Part shown: positions 29,738-42,388 of the stretch, piece after piece
Position numbering within the stretch: position 1 is the stretch's first letter
Layout: each line of letters begins with the position of its first letter
Source: Hyphomicrobiales bacterium
GTDB lineage: Bacteria; Pseudomonadota; Alphaproteobacteria; Rhizobiales; HXMU1428-3
Direction: 5' to 3'
DNA: 64,000 bases
Assembly: GCA_021775425.1 (NCBI GenBank)
Contig: JAJFHX010000006.1
Coordinates: 42,780 to 106,779, forward strand
The notes under the pieces: generated by a model
Database searches by the model: none
What the model saw: only the letters and a program-made list of their open reading frames with translations
What the model was told of the DNA's origin: nothing
Made by a program: the position numbers and the translations under genes

Positions 29738-29766
29738 AAGGGTCGCTTTTGGCGGCCCTTTTTTGA
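29738..29766 (+). terminator. Terminator of pckA
   Basis: AAGGGTCGC pairs with GCGGCCCTT (one G-T pair) across a short TTTTG loop and runs into TTTTTT, 34 bases after the stop codon. Confidence 0.9.
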
Positions 29767-29935
29767 TGCTGCCTTTGTCTGTTCAGTTTTCATGCGTTTC
29801 AGACCACAATGTTTTCATTCTGTTGTAGATTATTTCAGTTCTTATCTCACTGGTGTCAGAATTGCAGGTAATGTTAGGAATCACTCATTAGTCTTGTTCG
29901 TCTTATCTTTCGCTATCACTTAACAGGAGCGCTTT

Positions 29936-30979
29936 ATGCAATTTCATCATCTTTTTCGGTCTTTGTTTGTTTTGCTTCTGACAGCGTTCACACTAACCAG
30001 TTTGTTGCTCACCTCAGTTTCCCCGGCATTGGCCCGCGATAATTACCCGGTATGCCAGGGCAGCAATATGATTGAAGAGTTGCAGGTGCTTGAGCCAAAG
30101 CGCTATGAAAAACTGCAACGGCTTGCCAAGGCTGAAGCCAATGACAACGGCATTTTGTGGCGCATTACCGGGGAGGACGAAAAAGTTTCATACCTCTTTG
30201 GAACATTTCATTCAACTGACCCGCGCATCACAAAATTAAACACTGAAACCAAAGCCGCTTTGACTGACGCGCAGACGGTTGCGGTTGAGGTTTCCAACCT
30301 TTCGCCTAAGACAATGCAAAGTTACATGCAGCAAAACCCTGGGGTGTTTTTTTCTATCAAGGGGCCAAAGCTGAATGAATATCTCAGCCAGGAGGATTAT
30401 GAAGCGGTTTCTAAAGTCGCAATCAGACAGGGCATGCCCAAACATATGATCCCGCTTCTCAAACCCTGGTTTGCGAATATCAGCTATTTTCAGGTACCGG
30501 CCTGTGAGGCTTTTCGCATGGGCAAGGGTTTAAGTGCACTGGACCAGCAAATTATTCAGCAGGCAAAAGACAGTGGGAAGCGGTTGGTTGGCCTTGAGAC
30601 CATTCATGATCAGTTTTCAGCGTTTGATGCCATACCGCTTCGGCATCAGGTGACTTTGCTTCAGGATGGCATTCACAACCTGCCGAGGATCAATGATTTT
30701 TATATCACGGCAATTGCGCTTTATCATAAAAGAGAGCTTGGCATGCTGATCCCTTTATCAATTGCCTATGGTCGGGATCAGATCAAAACTGCCGCGGCGT
30801 TTGTGGAATTTCTTGATATTATGGTGGTGAAGCGCAACAAGCAGATGTTTGAAAATTCTTTGCCACTGGTGAATAAAGGCGGAGCATTTATTGCCGTTGG
30901 CGCACTGCACCTGATTGGCCGGGACGGGTTGGTGGCGGCTTACCGGCAAGCAGGATTTAATGTTGAGAAAGTGAATTAA
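29936..30979 (+). CDS. TraB/GumN family protein, exported
   Basis: This 347-residue protein has an N-terminal signal peptide: basic start, hydrophobic stretch to about residue 28, then SPALA. The mature part has the TraB/GumN/Tiki family features: LWRITGEDEKVSYLFGTFH near residues 65-85, with the conserved GTFH, and a C-terminal VGALHLIGRDGLV carrying the second conserved His. The family is proposed to be metal-dependent proteases, but the bacterial function is not settled. It shares a bidirectional terminator with lpd. Confidence 0.85.
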   Translation: MQFHHLFRSLFVLLLTAFTLTSLLLTSVSPALARDNYPVCQGSNMIEELQVLEPKRYEKLQRLAKAEANDNGILWRITGEDEKVSYLFGTFHSTDPRITKLNTETKAALTDAQTVAVEVSNLSPKTMQSYMQQNPGVFFSIKGPKLNEYLSQEDYEAVSKVAIRQGMPKHMIPLLKPWFANISYFQVPACEAFRMGKGLSALDQQIIQQAKDSGKRLVGLETIHDQFSAFDAIPLRHQVTLLQDGIHNLPRINDFYITAIALYHKRELGMLIPLSIAYGRDQIKTAAAFVEFLDIMVVKRNKQMFENSLPLVNKGGAFIAVGALHLIGRDGLVAAYRQAGFNVEKVN

Positions 30980-31007
30980 GCAGCTGGCTCTATTGTTATT
31001 GAAACGA

Positions 31008-31062
31008 AATAACCCCCAAGCCGGGAGTTGTAGCTTTTTAGCAACCTGGCTTGGGGGTTATT
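31008..31062. terminator. Bidirectional terminator between TraB-like gene and lpd
   Basis: A long stem pairs AATAACCCCCAAGCC (from 31008) with GGCTTGGGGGTTATT (to 31062). It is extended inward and separates two convergent genes. Confidence 0.93.
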
Positions 31063-31110
31063 GTTTTTCATCAGATGGCAAAACTTTGCGCTAAGGACAA
31101 GAGCAAAGTC

Positions 31111-32529
31111 CTAAATATGAATCGTGCGTTTGTCTGTTGCGAGGGCCGCTTCTTTAATCGCTTCTGTCAGGGTCGGGTGAGCGTGGCAGGTTCTGGCCAG
31201 ATCTTCAGCTGAGCCACCAAATTCCATCAGCACTGTTGCTTCGCCGATCATCTCGCCTGCCATCGGGCCGACAATATGGACGCCAAGGACACGGTCCGTT
31301 TTCTTATCTGCGAGCACTTTAACGAAGCCGTCTGTCTGGTTGTTGGCTTTGGCGCGGCCATTTGCCATGAAAGGGAATTTGCCGCTGACATAGTCAACAC
31401 CTTCTTCTTTGAGCTGATCTTCTGTTTTGCCAACGGTTGCCACTTCAGGGTAGGTATAGACAACGCCGGGGATGAGCCCGTAATTCACATGGCCTGCCTG
31501 ACCGGCGAGATTTTCAGCAAGGGCTACGCCCTCTTCTTCGGCTTTATGAGCCAGCATTGGCCCTTCGATGACATCACCTATGGCGTAAATACCCTCAACA
31601 CTGGTCTGATATTTTTCATCAACGGTGATGCGCCCGCGATTATCTTTGGCAACACCAGCTTCTTCAAGGCCAAGTCCTTCGGTGAAGGGAACGCGGCCAA
31701 TGGCGACGAGAACAGCGTTGGTTTCAATCACTTCTGCTTCACCGCCGTCTCTTGGTTCAACCGTTACTTTGGTGATGGATTTGGAGCCGGATTTCTTTTC
31801 TTCAACGGATGTGACTTTAGAGCCGAGTTTAAATTCGATGCCCTGTTTCTTGAGCATTTTCTGGAACTGGGTTGCGACTTCACTATCCATGCCGGGGAGG
31901 ATGCGATCAAGGAATTCAACTACCGTTACCTTGCTGCCGAGACGACGCCAGACTGAGCCAAGCTCAAGACCAATGACACCAGCACCAACAACGACCATAT
32001 GATCCGGGACTTTATCGAGTTCTAAAGCGCCCGTTGAGGAAACAACGGTTTTCTCGTCAATCTCAACACCTGGAATTTGAGCAACGTCTGACCCGGTGGC
32101 GATGCAGATGTTTTTGGTTTTAATGGTGGTGGTTTTGCCTTTTTCATCTGTCACCAGAACTTCACCTTTACCAACAACTTTGCCAAGGCCGGTGAAAGAT
32201 GTGATTTTGTTTTTTTTGAACAAATACTCAATGCCACTGACATTGCCGTTTATGGTATCGGTTTTGTGTTTCATCATGGTTGGCAAATCGAGCTCTGGCT
32301 TGACTTTGATGCCGAGTTTTTTCATGCCGTGGTTAGCTTCGTCGAAAAGTTCAGAAGCATGCAGCAGGGCTTTTGACGGGATGCAGCCAACATTCAGACA
32401 GGTGCCACCGTGTGTTGATCTTTTTTCAACGACGGCGACTTTCATGCCAAGCTGAGATGCGCGGATGGCGCAAACATAACCACCCGGCCCCGTACCGATT
32501 ACGGTTAAATCAAATTCCTGATCTGACAT
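31111..32529 (-). CDS. lpdA: Dihydrolipoyl dehydrogenase
   Basis: This is the FAD-dependent E3 component that reoxidises dihydrolipoamide for 2-oxoglutarate dehydrogenase. The 472-residue product has the N-terminal FAD loop GTGPGGYVCA, the redox disulfide GGTCLNVGCIPSK, the NAD loop VVGAGVIGLELGSVW, the FAD-binding YAIGDVIEGPML and the C-terminal catalytic HAHPTLTEA. It is the last gene of the mdh-suc cluster, so it most likely serves SucAB, though it could be shared with other complexes. Confidence 0.96.
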   Translation of the reverse strand: MSDQEFDLTVIGTGPGGYVCAIRASQLGMKVAVVEKRSTHGGTCLNVGCIPSKALLHASELFDEANHGMKKLGIKVKPELDLPTMMKHKTDTINGNVSGIEYLFKKNKITSFTGLGKVVGKGEVLVTDEKGKTTTIKTKNICIATGSDVAQIPGVEIDEKTVVSSTGALELDKVPDHMVVVGAGVIGLELGSVWRRLGSKVTVVEFLDRILPGMDSEVATQFQKMLKKQGIEFKLGSKVTSVEEKKSGSKSITKVTVEPRDGGEAEVIETNAVLVAIGRVPFTEGLGLEEAGVAKDNRGRITVDEKYQTSVEGIYAIGDVIEGPMLAHKAEEEGVALAENLAGQAGHVNYGLIPGVVYTYPEVATVGKTEDQLKEEGVDYVSGKFPFMANGRAKANNQTDGFVKVLADKKTDRVLGVHIVGPMAGEMIGEATVLMEFGGSAEDLARTCHAHPTLTEAIKEAALATDKRTIHI

Positions 32530-32594
32530 GGTTTACCCTTATCTTTTGTCTTGATTTCGTATGAAGCGATTGTCTTTGTGGCAATCAATGTTGA

Positions 32595-33065
32595 TTAATC
32601 TAAAATTCCATCCTCATCACAGCCCGCTGCATAAAGCGCCAGGATTAATGATATCAGGATCATGATGGTTGAGGCGATGATGCCATATGTGCCATAAGCT
32701 TCGATGCCATTTCCCATAAGGAGGTCATGCCCGACGAAGCCGATGATCATGGTGATGGGGACCAGCCACAATAATGGGACAGCCCAGGCTGAGCGGGCCA
32801 GCATAAGTGCGCCACCAAAAATTGCACCGCTGATGGAAATCCACCAAAGGGCTGTGCGCCAGATTGGAAAGCCATCGACCATTTCCTTGAATTTTGGCGG
32901 CAATTCAGCCAGATATTTGGGATTGTTTGAAGTGATCAGATAATAATCGAGAATGCCAAACAGGCCCCAGATGATCGCCAATACGCTGACAATCCAGAAT
33001 ATCAAAGTTGGTCTCCCATCCTCTTTGATGGAATCATTTTTTTTCACTGTTGTTTCTTCGCTCAT
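32595..33065 (-). CDS. Small four-helix membrane protein in the suc cluster
   Basis: This 156-residue protein is not assigned to a named family. After a polar, charged N-terminus, hydrophobic helices lie at about residues 22-45, 71-90, 93-112 and 128-148. The C-terminal tail GCDEDGILD is acidic. It lies between sucB and lpd in the same direction, with gaps of 103 and 65 bases, so it is probably transcribed with them. A hydrophobic passenger gene here is intriguing, but nothing in the sequence shows its role. Confidence 0.75.
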   Translation of the reverse strand: MSEETTVKKNDSIKEDGRPTLIFWIVSVLAIIWGLFGILDYYLITSNNPKYLAELPPKFKEMVDGFPIWRTALWWISISGAIFGGALMLARSAWAVPLLWLVPITMIIGFVGHDLLMGNGIEAYGTYGIIASTIMILISLILALYAAGCDEDGILD

Positions 33066-33168
33066 AATTCGCTACTTCCCCTTGTTACTCGAGCCTGTTT
33101 TATCAGAACCAGTGTTCCAAGCTCATATTCCCCTTAAGTTGGGGACCGGATGCGTCAAATTTATGATA

Positions 33169-34374
33169 TTAAAGATCAAGCACCAGGCGTTGTGGATCCT
33201 CCAGAGCTTCTTTCACCCGAACAAGGAATGTCACCGCGCCTTTGCCATCAACAATCCGGTGGTCATAAGATAATGCCAAATACATCATAGGGCGAATTTT
33301 AATTTCACCATCAACAACGACCGGGCGCTGCTCAATGCGGTGCATGCCTAAAATGCCGGATTGAGGGGCGTTCAGGATCGGCGTCGACATCAGTGAGCCA
33401 TAAACACCGCCGTTTGAGATGGTAAATGTACCACCCTGCATTTCGTCAATGCCGAGCTTGCCATCTCTGGCGCGAATGCCAAAATCACCAATGGTCTTTT
33501 CAATATCTGCCAAACTTAGGATATCAGCATCGCGCACAACCGGGACAACAAGACCCTTTTCTGTGCCAACAGCGACGGCGACGTTATAGTAGTTTTTATA
33601 AATCAGGTCGTTGCCATCAATTTCAGCGTTGACTTCAGGTACGTCTTTCAGCGCCTGAATACAGGCTTTGACAAATAGCCCCATGAAGCCAAGTTTGACC
33701 CCGTGTTTTTTCTCAAACAGGTCTTTGTAATCTTTGCGAAGCTGCATCACTGCTGTCATGTCAACATCGTTAAACGTTGTCAGCATGGCGGCTGTTGCCT
33801 GCGCATCTTTGAGGCGGCGAGCAATTGTCTGGCGCAGTTTTGTCATACGCACGCGTTCTTCGCGGGCTGAATCTTCTGCTTTTGACGGCGCGCGGGCGAC
33901 AGTTGCCGGGCTGGCAGATTTTTCACCACCTTTATCAATCGCGTTGAGGATGTCTTCTTTCAGCACCTGGCCACGTTTGCCTGAGCCGCTCAGTGAAGAG
34001 GGGTCGATGTTGTTTTCTTTGGCCAGTTTTGCTGCTGAGGGACTTGGTGGCATATCGTCATTCGCGGGCGCTTTTTCAGCTGATTTTTCTTTGGCTGGCG
34101 CTTCTTCTTTTTTGGCTGGAGCTGCGGCGGCGCCATCCCCTTCAGCGATTGCGCCTAGTAAAGCGCCGACTTCAACTGTGTCACCTTCTTCCACTTCGAT
34201 GTCGCCCATCACACCTGCGATAGGTGACGGCACTTCAACGGTGACTTTGTCTGTTTCCAGCTCGACGACGGGTTCATCAACATTGACGGCTTCGCCCGGC
34301 TTTTTAAACCATTGACCAACGGTTGCCTCGGTGACGCTTTCACCTAATGTTGGCACTCTTATTTCTGTTGACAT
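33169..34374 (-). CDS. sucB: 2-oxoglutarate dehydrogenase E2 (dihydrolipoyl succinyltransferase)
   Basis: This E2 core enzyme transfers the succinyl group from lipoamide to CoA. The 401-residue protein has one N-terminal lipoyl domain with the modified Lys in [11 protein letters not shown], an Ala/Lys/Pro/Glu linker, a peripheral subunit-binding domain ([14 protein letters not shown] to [12 protein letters not shown]) and a catalytic domain ending in [15 protein letters not shown] with the active His. It follows sucA after 32 bases. Confidence 0.97.
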   Translation of the reverse strand: MSTEIRVPTLGESVTEATVGQWFKKPGEAVNVDEPVVELETDKVTVEVPSPIAGVMGDIEVEEGDTVEVGALLGAIAEGDGAAAAPAKKEEAPAKEKSAEKAPANDDMPPSPSAAKLAKENNIDPSSLSGSGKRGQVLKEDILNAIDKGGEKSASPATVARAPSKAEDSAREERVRMTKLRQTIARRLKDAQATAAMLTTFNDVDMTAVMQLRKDYKDLFEKKHGVKLGFMGLFVKACIQALKDVPEVNAEIDGNDLIYKNYYNVAVAVGTEKGLVVPVVRDADILSLADIEKTIGDFGIRARDGKLGIDEMQGGTFTISNGGVYGSLMSTPILNAPQSGILGMHRIEQRPVVVDGEIKIRPMMYLALSYDHRIVDGKGAVTFLVRVKEALEDPQRLVLDL

Positions 34375-34406
34375 TTTATTGCCCTCACATTTGCAATTGT
34401 AATCAA

Positions 34407-37385
34407 TTAAACGGTTAAGGCCTCATCAAGGAAGGCGTTTAGTTGTGCGATATGTTTGCTCATCATGCCGGTGGCTGTTGAGGCACTTGCCGGGCGGCCG
34501 ATATATTCCGGCCGTTTGGTTTTTGAACCTGTGTGATCAAGGACCCATTCGATGTTGCTTTCAATAAAGCTCCAGGCGCCCATGTTCTTTGGCTCTTCCT
34601 GACACCAGACAACTTCACTTTCCTTAAAGCGGGAAAGCTCCTGCACCAGCGCCCTTGCCGGGAAGGGATAAAGCTGTTCGATGCGCATCAGGTAGATATC
34701 TTTAATGCCGCGTTTTTCACGCTCTTCGTAAAGGTCATAATAAACCTTGCCCGAGCAGAGAACGACCCGCTTGATTTTATCATCCGCCACAAGTGCCGCG
34801 TTTTTATCATCAGTCATCTCAGCGTCATCCCACAACACACGGTGGAATGTGGAATCGGGGCCAAGATCTGTTAAATCAGATACCACACGCTTGTGACGAA
34901 GTAGTGATTTTGGTGTCATCAGAATCAATGGTTTTCTGAATTTTCTATGTAGCTGCCGGCGCAGGATATGAAAATAATTGGCCGGTGTCGTGCAATTGGC
35001 AACCTGCCAGTTGTCTTCGGCTGAAAGCTGTAAATAACGCTCTAACCTGGCTGAAGAGTGTTCCGGGCCCTGGCCTTCATAACCATGCGGCAGCATCATA
35101 ACGAGGCCTGACATGCGCAGCCATTTGCGCTCACCTGAACTGATAAACTGATCAACCACAACCTGAGCCCCGTTGGCAAAGTCACCGAACTGGGCTTCCC
35201 ACATGGTCAGAGCCTGTGGCTCGGCGAGGCTGTAGCCATATTCAAAGCCAAGCACAGCTTCTTCTGACAGGCTCGAATTGATAACTTCAAACTGGGCCTG
35301 ATCATCTGAAATATTATTGAGGGGTGTGTATTTTTCTTCTGTCTTCTGATCCAGCAATACTGAATGGCGATGCGAGAAGGTGCCGCGTTCACAATCCTGA
35401 CCTGAAAGGCGAACTTTAAAGCCCTCATTGACGAGTGTGGCATAAGCCATATGTTCGGCCATGCCCCAATCAATGCCTTTTTCATCATCAATCATCTTCC
35501 GGCGTTTCTTGATCAGACGGGTCACGGTTTTATGGACATTAAAACCTTCCGGCACTTCTGTGATTTTTTTGCCGATTGTTCTTAAGGTATCAAGATCGAC
35601 ACCGGTTTCACCGCGCCGCGCGTCATCTTCAGCGAAGCCAATGGCAGACCAGCGGCCATCAAGCCAGTCAGCTTTGTTTGGTTTGTAGGTTTCGCCTGCT
35701 TCAAATTCTTCGTCGAGCATAGAGCGAACTTCTGCGCGCATGGCTTCGACTTCGTCTTTGGTCATCACGCCTTCTTCAATGAGCTGGTTTGAATATAGCT
35801 CAATGACAGTTGGGTGAGAGCGGATTTTTTTATACATCAATGGCTGTGTGAAGGACGGCTCGTCACCTTCATTGTGGCCAAAGCGACGATAACAGAACAT
35901 GTCTATCACAACTGGTAACTGGAATTTCTGGCGGTATTCAATCGCGACTTTTGCCGCATAGACCACCGCTTCCGGGTCATCACCATTGACGTGCAGGATC
36001 GGCGCGCTGACCATTCTTGCGACATCCGATGGATAAGGCGATGAGCGAGAGAAATGCGGGCTGGTTGTGAAGCCGATCTGATTGTTGACAATAAAGTGGA
36101 TAGAGCCTGCGGTTCTGTGGCCAACAAGGCCTGAAAGGCCAAGGCATTCAGAAACAACGCCCTGACCGGCAAAGGCCGCATCACCGTGCAATAATAACGG
36201 CAGGACGCATGATCTGTCATTGGCGCCGTTTTCATCTTTTAAGGCATGTTGATCCTGTTTGGCGCGGGCTTTGCCGAGCACGACCGGGTCAACAATTTCA
36301 AGGTGAGACGGGTTGGCTGTGAGAGAGAGGTGAACATTGTTGCCGTCAAACTCACGATCACTTGACGCACCAAGGTGGTATTTCACATCACCAGAACCTT
36401 CAACATCATCCGGGTTTGATGAGCCGCCGCGAAATTCGTTAAACACAGCTCTGAACGGTTTGCTCATCACGTTACATAGCACGTTGAGGCGGCCACGATG
36501 CGGCATGCCGAGGATGATGTCTTTGACACCAAGATTACCGCCACGTTTGATGATTTGCTCAAGCGCTGGCACCAGAGCTTCGCCGCCATCAAGACCAAAG
36601 CGTTTTGTGCCGGTGTATTTTACATCAAGGAATTTTTCAAAACCTTCTGATTCCATCAGTTTATAAAGAATGGCTTTTTTGCCTTCTTTGGTGAAGCTGA
36701 TGGTTTTGTCTTTGCCTTCGATGCGTTCCTGAATCCAGGCTTTTTGTTCACCATCCGAGATGTGCATGAACTCAACGCCAATGTTATGACAATAGGTGCG
36801 CTGGAGGATGTCCATAATCTCGCGCATGGTGGCTGTCTCAAGGCCGAGGACATGATCCAGAAAGATCGGGCGGTCCATATCGGCTTCTGTAAAGCCGTAA
36901 CTTTCCGGTTGGAGTTCTTCATGCGCGGTTTTTTCCGCCAGACCAAGCGGGTCTAGATTGGCAGCCAGATGGCCACGAACACGGTATGCGCGGATCATCA
37001 TCAGCGCGCGGACGCTGTCTTTAATGGCACCCTGTGCGGCAGCTTCTGAAATTTTCTGGCCACTTGCTTCGGCACGGCCGTTTATTTTTTGTGTCAGTTC
37101 GCTTTCAACCGGGCCCCAGTTGCCATCCAGTGCTGAAACCAGTTCGCCATTGGCGGCGATGGGCCAGTTGCTGCGTTTCCAGGAGGGGCCTTCTGCATTT
37201 TCGGAAGCTTTGGCGTTGGTTTCTAAATCTGCTGGTTGCATGGATTTAAAAAGTTCTGCCCATTCTTCTGAAACCGAGCTCTGGTTGTCTGACCATTTGG
37301 CATATAGCTCTTCGATATAGCCTGCGTTGGCTCCATATAGAAATGATGTTTTGAGGAAGGAGTCGTTTTCTTCGTTTCGCGCCAT
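34407..37385 (-). CDS. sucA: 2-oxoglutarate dehydrogenase E1
   Basis: This is the thiamine-diphosphate enzyme that decarboxylates 2-oxoglutarate in the TCA cycle. At 992 residues it has the full family length. Visible features are the N-terminal [26 protein letters not shown], the ThDP-binding region with [28 protein letters not shown] and the transketolase-like C-terminus with [22 protein letters not shown] written here only in part. It precedes sucB. The 221-base gap to sucD holds no gene. Confidence 0.97.
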   Translation of the reverse strand: MARNEENDSFLKTSFLYGANAGYIEELYAKWSDNQSSVSEEWAELFKSMQPADLETNAKASENAEGPSWKRSNWPIAANGELVSALDGNWGPVESELTQKINGRAEASGQKISEAAAQGAIKDSVRALMMIRAYRVRGHLAANLDPLGLAEKTAHEELQPESYGFTEADMDRPIFLDHVLGLETATMREIMDILQRTYCHNIGVEFMHISDGEQKAWIQERIEGKDKTISFTKEGKKAILYKLMESEGFEKFLDVKYTGTKRFGLDGGEALVPALEQIIKRGGNLGVKDIILGMPHRGRLNVLCNVMSKPFRAVFNEFRGGSSNPDDVEGSGDVKYHLGASSDREFDGNNVHLSLTANPSHLEIVDPVVLGKARAKQDQHALKDENGANDRSCVLPLLLHGDAAFAGQGVVSECLGLSGLVGHRTAGSIHFIVNNQIGFTTSPHFSRSSPYPSDVARMVSAPILHVNGDDPEAVVYAAKVAIEYRQKFQLPVVIDMFCYRRFGHNEGDEPSFTQPLMYKKIRSHPTVIELYSNQLIEEGVMTKDEVEAMRAEVRSMLDEEFEAGETYKPNKADWLDGRWSAIGFAEDDARRGETGVDLDTLRTIGKKITEVPEGFNVHKTVTRLIKKRRKMIDDEKGIDWGMAEHMAYATLVNEGFKVRLSGQDCERGTFSHRHSVLLDQKTEEKYTPLNNISDDQAQFEVINSSLSEEAVLGFEYGYSLAEPQALTMWEAQFGDFANGAQVVVDQFISSGERKWLRMSGLVMMLPHGYEGQGPEHSSARLERYLQLSAEDNWQVANCTTPANYFHILRRQLHRKFRKPLILMTPKSLLRHKRVVSDLTDLGPDSTFHRVLWDDAEMTDDKNAALVADDKIKRVVLCSGKVYYDLYEEREKRGIKDIYLMRIEQLYPFPARALVQELSRFKESEVVWCQEEPKNMGAWSFIESNIEWVLDHTGSKTKRPEYIGRPASASTATGMMSKHIAQLNAFLDEALTV

Positions 37386-37606
37386 GATGCACTAATCCCT
37401 GGGTAAAGCCGCATATCATTCAATGTAATATTTAAGTTCTGATGAGTTTAACTTGGGCCTGTGTTCTCACCATTTGTTTTAGAGCAGTTTTGCTCTGGTT
37501 CTAAATCACGTCTTGTTTATCTTTACTATAATTTTTACTTTAAAGTTTACTCAGTCGTTATCAAGCCCGCTGACATTTTTTATCGCCAGCGAGCCTGAAT
37601 TATTTG

Positions 37607-38482
37607 TTAGCCTTTCAGCACTTCAACCAATGTGGTGCCAAGAGATGCTGGTGAATCAGCAACAGCGATGCCGGCTGATTTCATGGCTTCAATTTTATCA
37701 CCGGCGCCGCCTTTGCCGCCTGAGATAATCGCACCTGCGTGGCCCATACGACGACCGGGAGGTGCTGTCAGACCAGCGATAAAGCCAACGACAGGTTTTT
37801 TAACCGAATTTGATTTCAGAAATTCTGCGGCTTCTTCTTCGGCTGAGCCGCCGATTTCACCGATCATGATGATGCTTTCGGTTTCATCATCAGCAAGGAA
37901 CATCTCTAAAATATCGATAAATTCAGTGCCTTTCACAGGGTCACCGCCAATGCCTACGCAAGACGTCTGGCCGAGGCCTGCGGCTGTTGTCTGGCCAACG
38001 GCCTCATAAGTCAGCGTGCCGGAACGTGAAAGAATGCCAACGGTGCCTTTTTTATGAATGTGGCCGGGCATGATACCGATCTTACATTCATCTGGTGTGA
38101 TCACACCCGGGCAGTTTGGCCCGATGAGACGAGTTTTGGAGCCTTCTAATGCGCGTTTCACTTTGACCATATCCATCACCGGGATGCCTTCTGTGATACA
38201 AACGGCAAGCGGAATTTCAGCGTCAATGGCTTCTAATATCGCGTCCCCTGCAAAGGGAGGCGGTACATAGATGGCTGTTGCATCCGCGCCGGTTGCAGCC
38301 ATGGCTTCATGGACAGTGTCAAAAACCGGAAGGTTGAGATGCTGACCGCCACCTTTGCCGGGTGTGACACCACCAACCATGTTGGTGCCGTATTCAATGG
38401 CTTGTTCTGAGTGGAATGTGCCCTGGCTGCCTGTGAAACCCTGACAGATCAGTTTGGTATTTTTATTGACAAGAATTGACAT
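37607..38482 (-). CDS. sucD: Succinate-CoA ligase alpha subunit
   Basis: SucD is the CoA-binding and phosphohistidine subunit of succinyl-CoA synthetase. The 291-residue product has the CoA site [26 protein letters not shown], and [14 protein letters not shown]. The phosphorylated His is in the C-terminal [14 protein letters not shown]. The start codon follows the sucC stop with no gap, indicating translational coupling. Confidence 0.97.
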   Translation of the reverse strand: MSILVNKNTKLICQGFTGSQGTFHSEQAIEYGTNMVGGVTPGKGGGQHLNLPVFDTVHEAMAATGADATAIYVPPPFAGDAILEAIDAEIPLAVCITEGIPVMDMVKVKRALEGSKTRLIGPNCPGVITPDECKIGIMPGHIHKKGTVGILSRSGTLTYEAVGQTTAAGLGQTSCVGIGGDPVKGTEFIDILEMFLADDETESIIMIGEIGGSAEEEAAEFLKSNSVKKPVVGFIAGLTAPPGRRMGHAGAIISGGKGGAGDKIEAMKSAGIAVADSPASLGTTLVEVLKG

Positions 38483-39682
38483 TTACGCTGCCTCCTTCAC
38501 TGCTGCCACAATTTTTTGAGCGGCATCAGCAAGATTATCCGCCGGGATGATGGACAGTGTTGAGCCTGCCAGAATTTCTTTGCCCTTTTCAACATTGGTG
38601 CCTTCAAGGCGGACAACAAGCGGGACTTTTAAATCCATTGTTGTGGCAGCGGCGATGACGCCTTCTGCGATCACATCGCAGCGCATGATGCCACCAAAAA
38701 TATTGACAAGGATGCCTTTTACATTTGGGTCCGAAAGGATAATTTTAAAGGCTTCGGTTACTTTTTCCTTTGTGGCACCACCACCAACGTCAAGGAAGTT
38801 TGCCGGCTCTTCGCCATACAGCTTGATGATGTCCATTGTGGCCATCGCCAGTCCGGCACCATTGACCATACAACCGATGCTGCCATCCAGCTTGACGTAG
38901 GAAAGATCATATTTCGAAGCTTCGACTTCTGCCGGGTCTTCTTCATCCAGGTCGCGCAGTTCCATAATTTCAGGGTGTCGATAAAGAGCGTTTGAATCAA
39001 ACCCGACCTTGGCATCAAGACAACGCAACTGATTGTCTTTGGTGACAACCATTGGGTTGATTTCCAGAAGTGACATGTCTTTTTCTGTAAAGGCTTTATA
39101 AAGTGCTGCGCCAATTTTATTGATTTGCTTTGCCAGATCACCATGCAAATTCAAGGCTTTGGCCAGCTTGCGGCCATGCAATGGCATGAACCCGGTGGCC
39201 GGATCAACGCTGAAAGTGATGATTTTCTCAGGTGTTTCTGCAGCAACAGCTTCAATATCCATACCGCCCTCTGTTGAGGCGACAAAAGCAACGCGGCTGG
39301 TTTCACGGTCAACCAGAATTGAGAGATAAAGCTCATCAGCGATGTCAGTGCCATCTTCAATATAGAGGCGGTTGACCTTTTTTCCTTCAGGGCCGGACTG
39401 ATGCGTGACCAATGTATTGCCAAGCATTTCCTTCGCGTTGCTTTCAACTTCATCGATTGAGTGGGCCAGGCGAACACCGCCAGCGGCATCTGCGCTCAAC
39501 TCTTTGAATTTGCCTTTACCGCGACCACCAGCGTGGATCTGCGATTTAACAACCCATAATGGCCCGCCCAGTTCCTGAGCGGCGGCTCTGGCTTCTGAGG
39601 GAGTGAAAGCCACGGCACCCGCTGAAACAGGAACGCCAAATTCCTTTAACACCGCTTTGCCCTGATATTCATGAATATTCAT
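38483..39682 (-). CDS. sucC: Succinate-CoA ligase beta subunit
   Basis: SucC is the nucleotide-binding ATP-grasp subunit of succinyl-CoA synthetase, 399 residues long. It begins [19 protein letters not shown] and has [16 protein letters not shown], the metal-site motif LEINPMVV and the nucleotide-site [12 protein letters not shown]. The conserved [14 protein letters not shown] is near the C-terminus. It is the second gene of the mdh-sucC-sucD cluster, 75 bases after mdh. Confidence 0.97.
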   Translation of the reverse strand: MNIHEYQGKAVLKEFGVPVSAGAVAFTPSEARAAAQELGGPLWVVKSQIHAGGRGKGKFKELSADAAGGVRLAHSIDEVESNAKEMLGNTLVTHQSGPEGKKVNRLYIEDGTDIADELYLSILVDRETSRVAFVASTEGGMDIEAVAAETPEKIITFSVDPATGFMPLHGRKLAKALNLHGDLAKQINKIGAALYKAFTEKDMSLLEINPMVVTKDNQLRCLDAKVGFDSNALYRHPEIMELRDLDEEDPAEVEASKYDLSYVKLDGSIGCMVNGAGLAMATMDIIKLYGEEPANFLDVGGGATKEKVTEAFKIILSDPNVKGILVNIFGGIMRCDVIAEGVIAAATTMDLKVPLVVRLEGTNVEKGKEILAGSTLSIIPADNLADAAQKIVAAVKEAA

Positions 39683-39757
39683 ATGTTCTGCCTTTTTATA
39701 ACTTTTCCGATTTTAGGGAACAGAATGAGATAAGGCGGCTCACGCCGCCTTAAATAA

Positions 39758-41141
<1,384 letters not shown>

Positions 41142-42242
41142 TTATTCGGCTTCAGCTTCAAGGTGAGCGCCGCGCTGCATCTCTATCAGTCTTGATGCGG
41201 TGCGCTCAAACAGGAAGGCGTTATCTCCATCCTTATATATCTCATCAGGCGTTACTGCTGCGGACGCCACCAGTCGCACTTTGCTGTCATAGAGTGTGTC
41301 AATCAGGGTGATGAACCTTCTGGCCTGGTTACGGGCTTCAGGGCCCATTTGCGGAATGTCCTCGATGAAAATTGTGTGATAGCGCGCGGCAAGGGCCAGA
41401 TAATCATCTCGTCCCAGCGCATCGACGCACAAATCATCAAACGTGAATCTGGCGGCACCAGCAGCAGCTTCGGGGACGATAAGTGTGCGCCCTTTCACGA
41501 TAATCTGCGCCTGTTTACCTTCGGCAAGGCCGGTTATCTTTTGCCAGATGGAACATAAAGCTTCGTCTGCGGCCTGATTGTTTGGGGTGAAAAACAGCTC
41601 TTTGCCTGATAAGTCGCGTAAGCGAAAGTCTGTTTCCGAGACAAACTCGTGGCTGATCATTTTTGTGTTCATCAGCTCTATAAAGGGAAGAAACAGCTGA
41701 CGGTTCAGGCCGTTTGCGTATAGATCATCAATCGGGCAGTTGGATGTGGCGATGATGACAAGTCCTCTTTTGAACAGGGCACTGAACAGACGCCCGAGGA
41801 TCATGGCATCGGCTATGTCAGTGACGTAGAATTCGTCAAAACACAGCAGTTTTGTATCTTTGGCTATTTTTTCTGCGACCAGCGGGATTGGGTCGCCTTC
41901 ATGTGATTTTCTGTAGTGGTTGATAGTGTCGTGGCTGAAGGCCATGAACTCATTGAAATGATAGCGTTTTTTTTCCTGAAACGGAGCGTAGTCAAAATAA
42001 AGGTCCATCAGCATGGTTTTGCCACGACCAACACCGCCATAAAGATAAAGCCCTTTTGGGGCTGTGTCTGTCAGGTCTTTACTGCCAAACAGACCAGAAA
42101 AGAGACCTTTGCCGGGCTGATACTCATTTAATCGCTCTGAAAGATCATCCAACGCTTTGGCAGCCAGTTGCTGGGCATCATCGCTGGTGATGACACCTGC
42201 CCCGATTTTGCTCTGATAGAACCTGAAAAAGCCGCCGCCCAC
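41142..42242 (-). CDS. zapE: Cell division protein ZapE, AFG1-like ATPase
   Basis: This 366-residue AAA-type ATPase has Walker A GGVGRGKTML and the early segment KGLYLYGG. The Walker B region LLCFDEFYVTDIADAM and the sensor ATSNCPIDDLYANGLNR follow. E. coli ZapE interacts with FtsZ and is needed under some stress; mitochondrial AFG1 acts in protein quality control. The start is GTG 42242, with AAGGA 8-12 bases upstream. In relatives zapE also follows the mdh-suc region. An insertion element ends only 93 bases upstream of the start, so its native promoter may be disturbed. Confidence 0.92.
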   Translation of the reverse strand: MGGGFFRFYQSKIGAGVITSDDAQQLAAKALDDLSERLNEYQPGKGLFSGLFGSKDLTDTAPKGLYLYGGVGRGKTMLMDLYFDYAPFQEKKRYHFNEFMAFSHDTINHYRKSHEGDPIPLVAEKIAKDTKLLCFDEFYVTDIADAMILGRLFSALFKRGLVIIATSNCPIDDLYANGLNRQLFLPFIELMNTKMISHEFVSETDFRLRDLSGKELFFTPNNQAADEALCSIWQKITGLAEGKQAQIIVKGRTLIVPEAAAGAARFTFDDLCVDALGRDDYLALAARYHTIFIEDIPQMGPEARNQARRFITLIDTLYDSKVRLVASAAVTPDEIYKDGDNAFLFERTASRLIEMQRGAHLEAEAE

Positions 42243-42326
42243 TTTTTAAATCCTTATTGCGATACATATTGTCCCGTCTTGGCTATCGAATTCGCTGTGC
42301 AGCGTCAAGCATTTCCGGAATTGGTG

Positions 42327-42334
42327 TTGTTTTT
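42327..42334. repeat. Left target-site duplication, TTGTTTTT
   Basis: The 8 bases TTGTTTTT abut the left inverted repeat of the insertion element and recur exactly at 44739-44746, next to the right repeat. Eight bases is the target-duplication length known for the IS1595 family. Confidence 0.9.
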
Positions 42335-42359
42335 GGTGACTATATACATATTAGACCCA
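42335..42359 (+). repeat. Left terminal inverted repeat
   Basis: It begins GGTGAC, has TATATAC at positions 7-13 and GACCCA at positions 20-25. It pairs with 44714-44738 at 19 of 25 positions. A palindrome overlaps its inner edge. Confidence 0.88.
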
Positions 42360-42388
42360 ACGAAATAATTTAATCATTTATTTCGTTG
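42358..42388. promoter_or_regulatory. Palindrome at the left end of the insertion element
   Basis: The perfect 11-bp arms CAACGAAATAA (42358-42368) and TTATTTCGTTG (42378-42388) are separated by 9 bases. The right arm overlaps a possible -35 hexamer, TTGACT at 42386-42391, pointing at the small ORF at 42530. It could be an operator or a transposase site; no matching -10 is certain. Confidence 0.5.
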
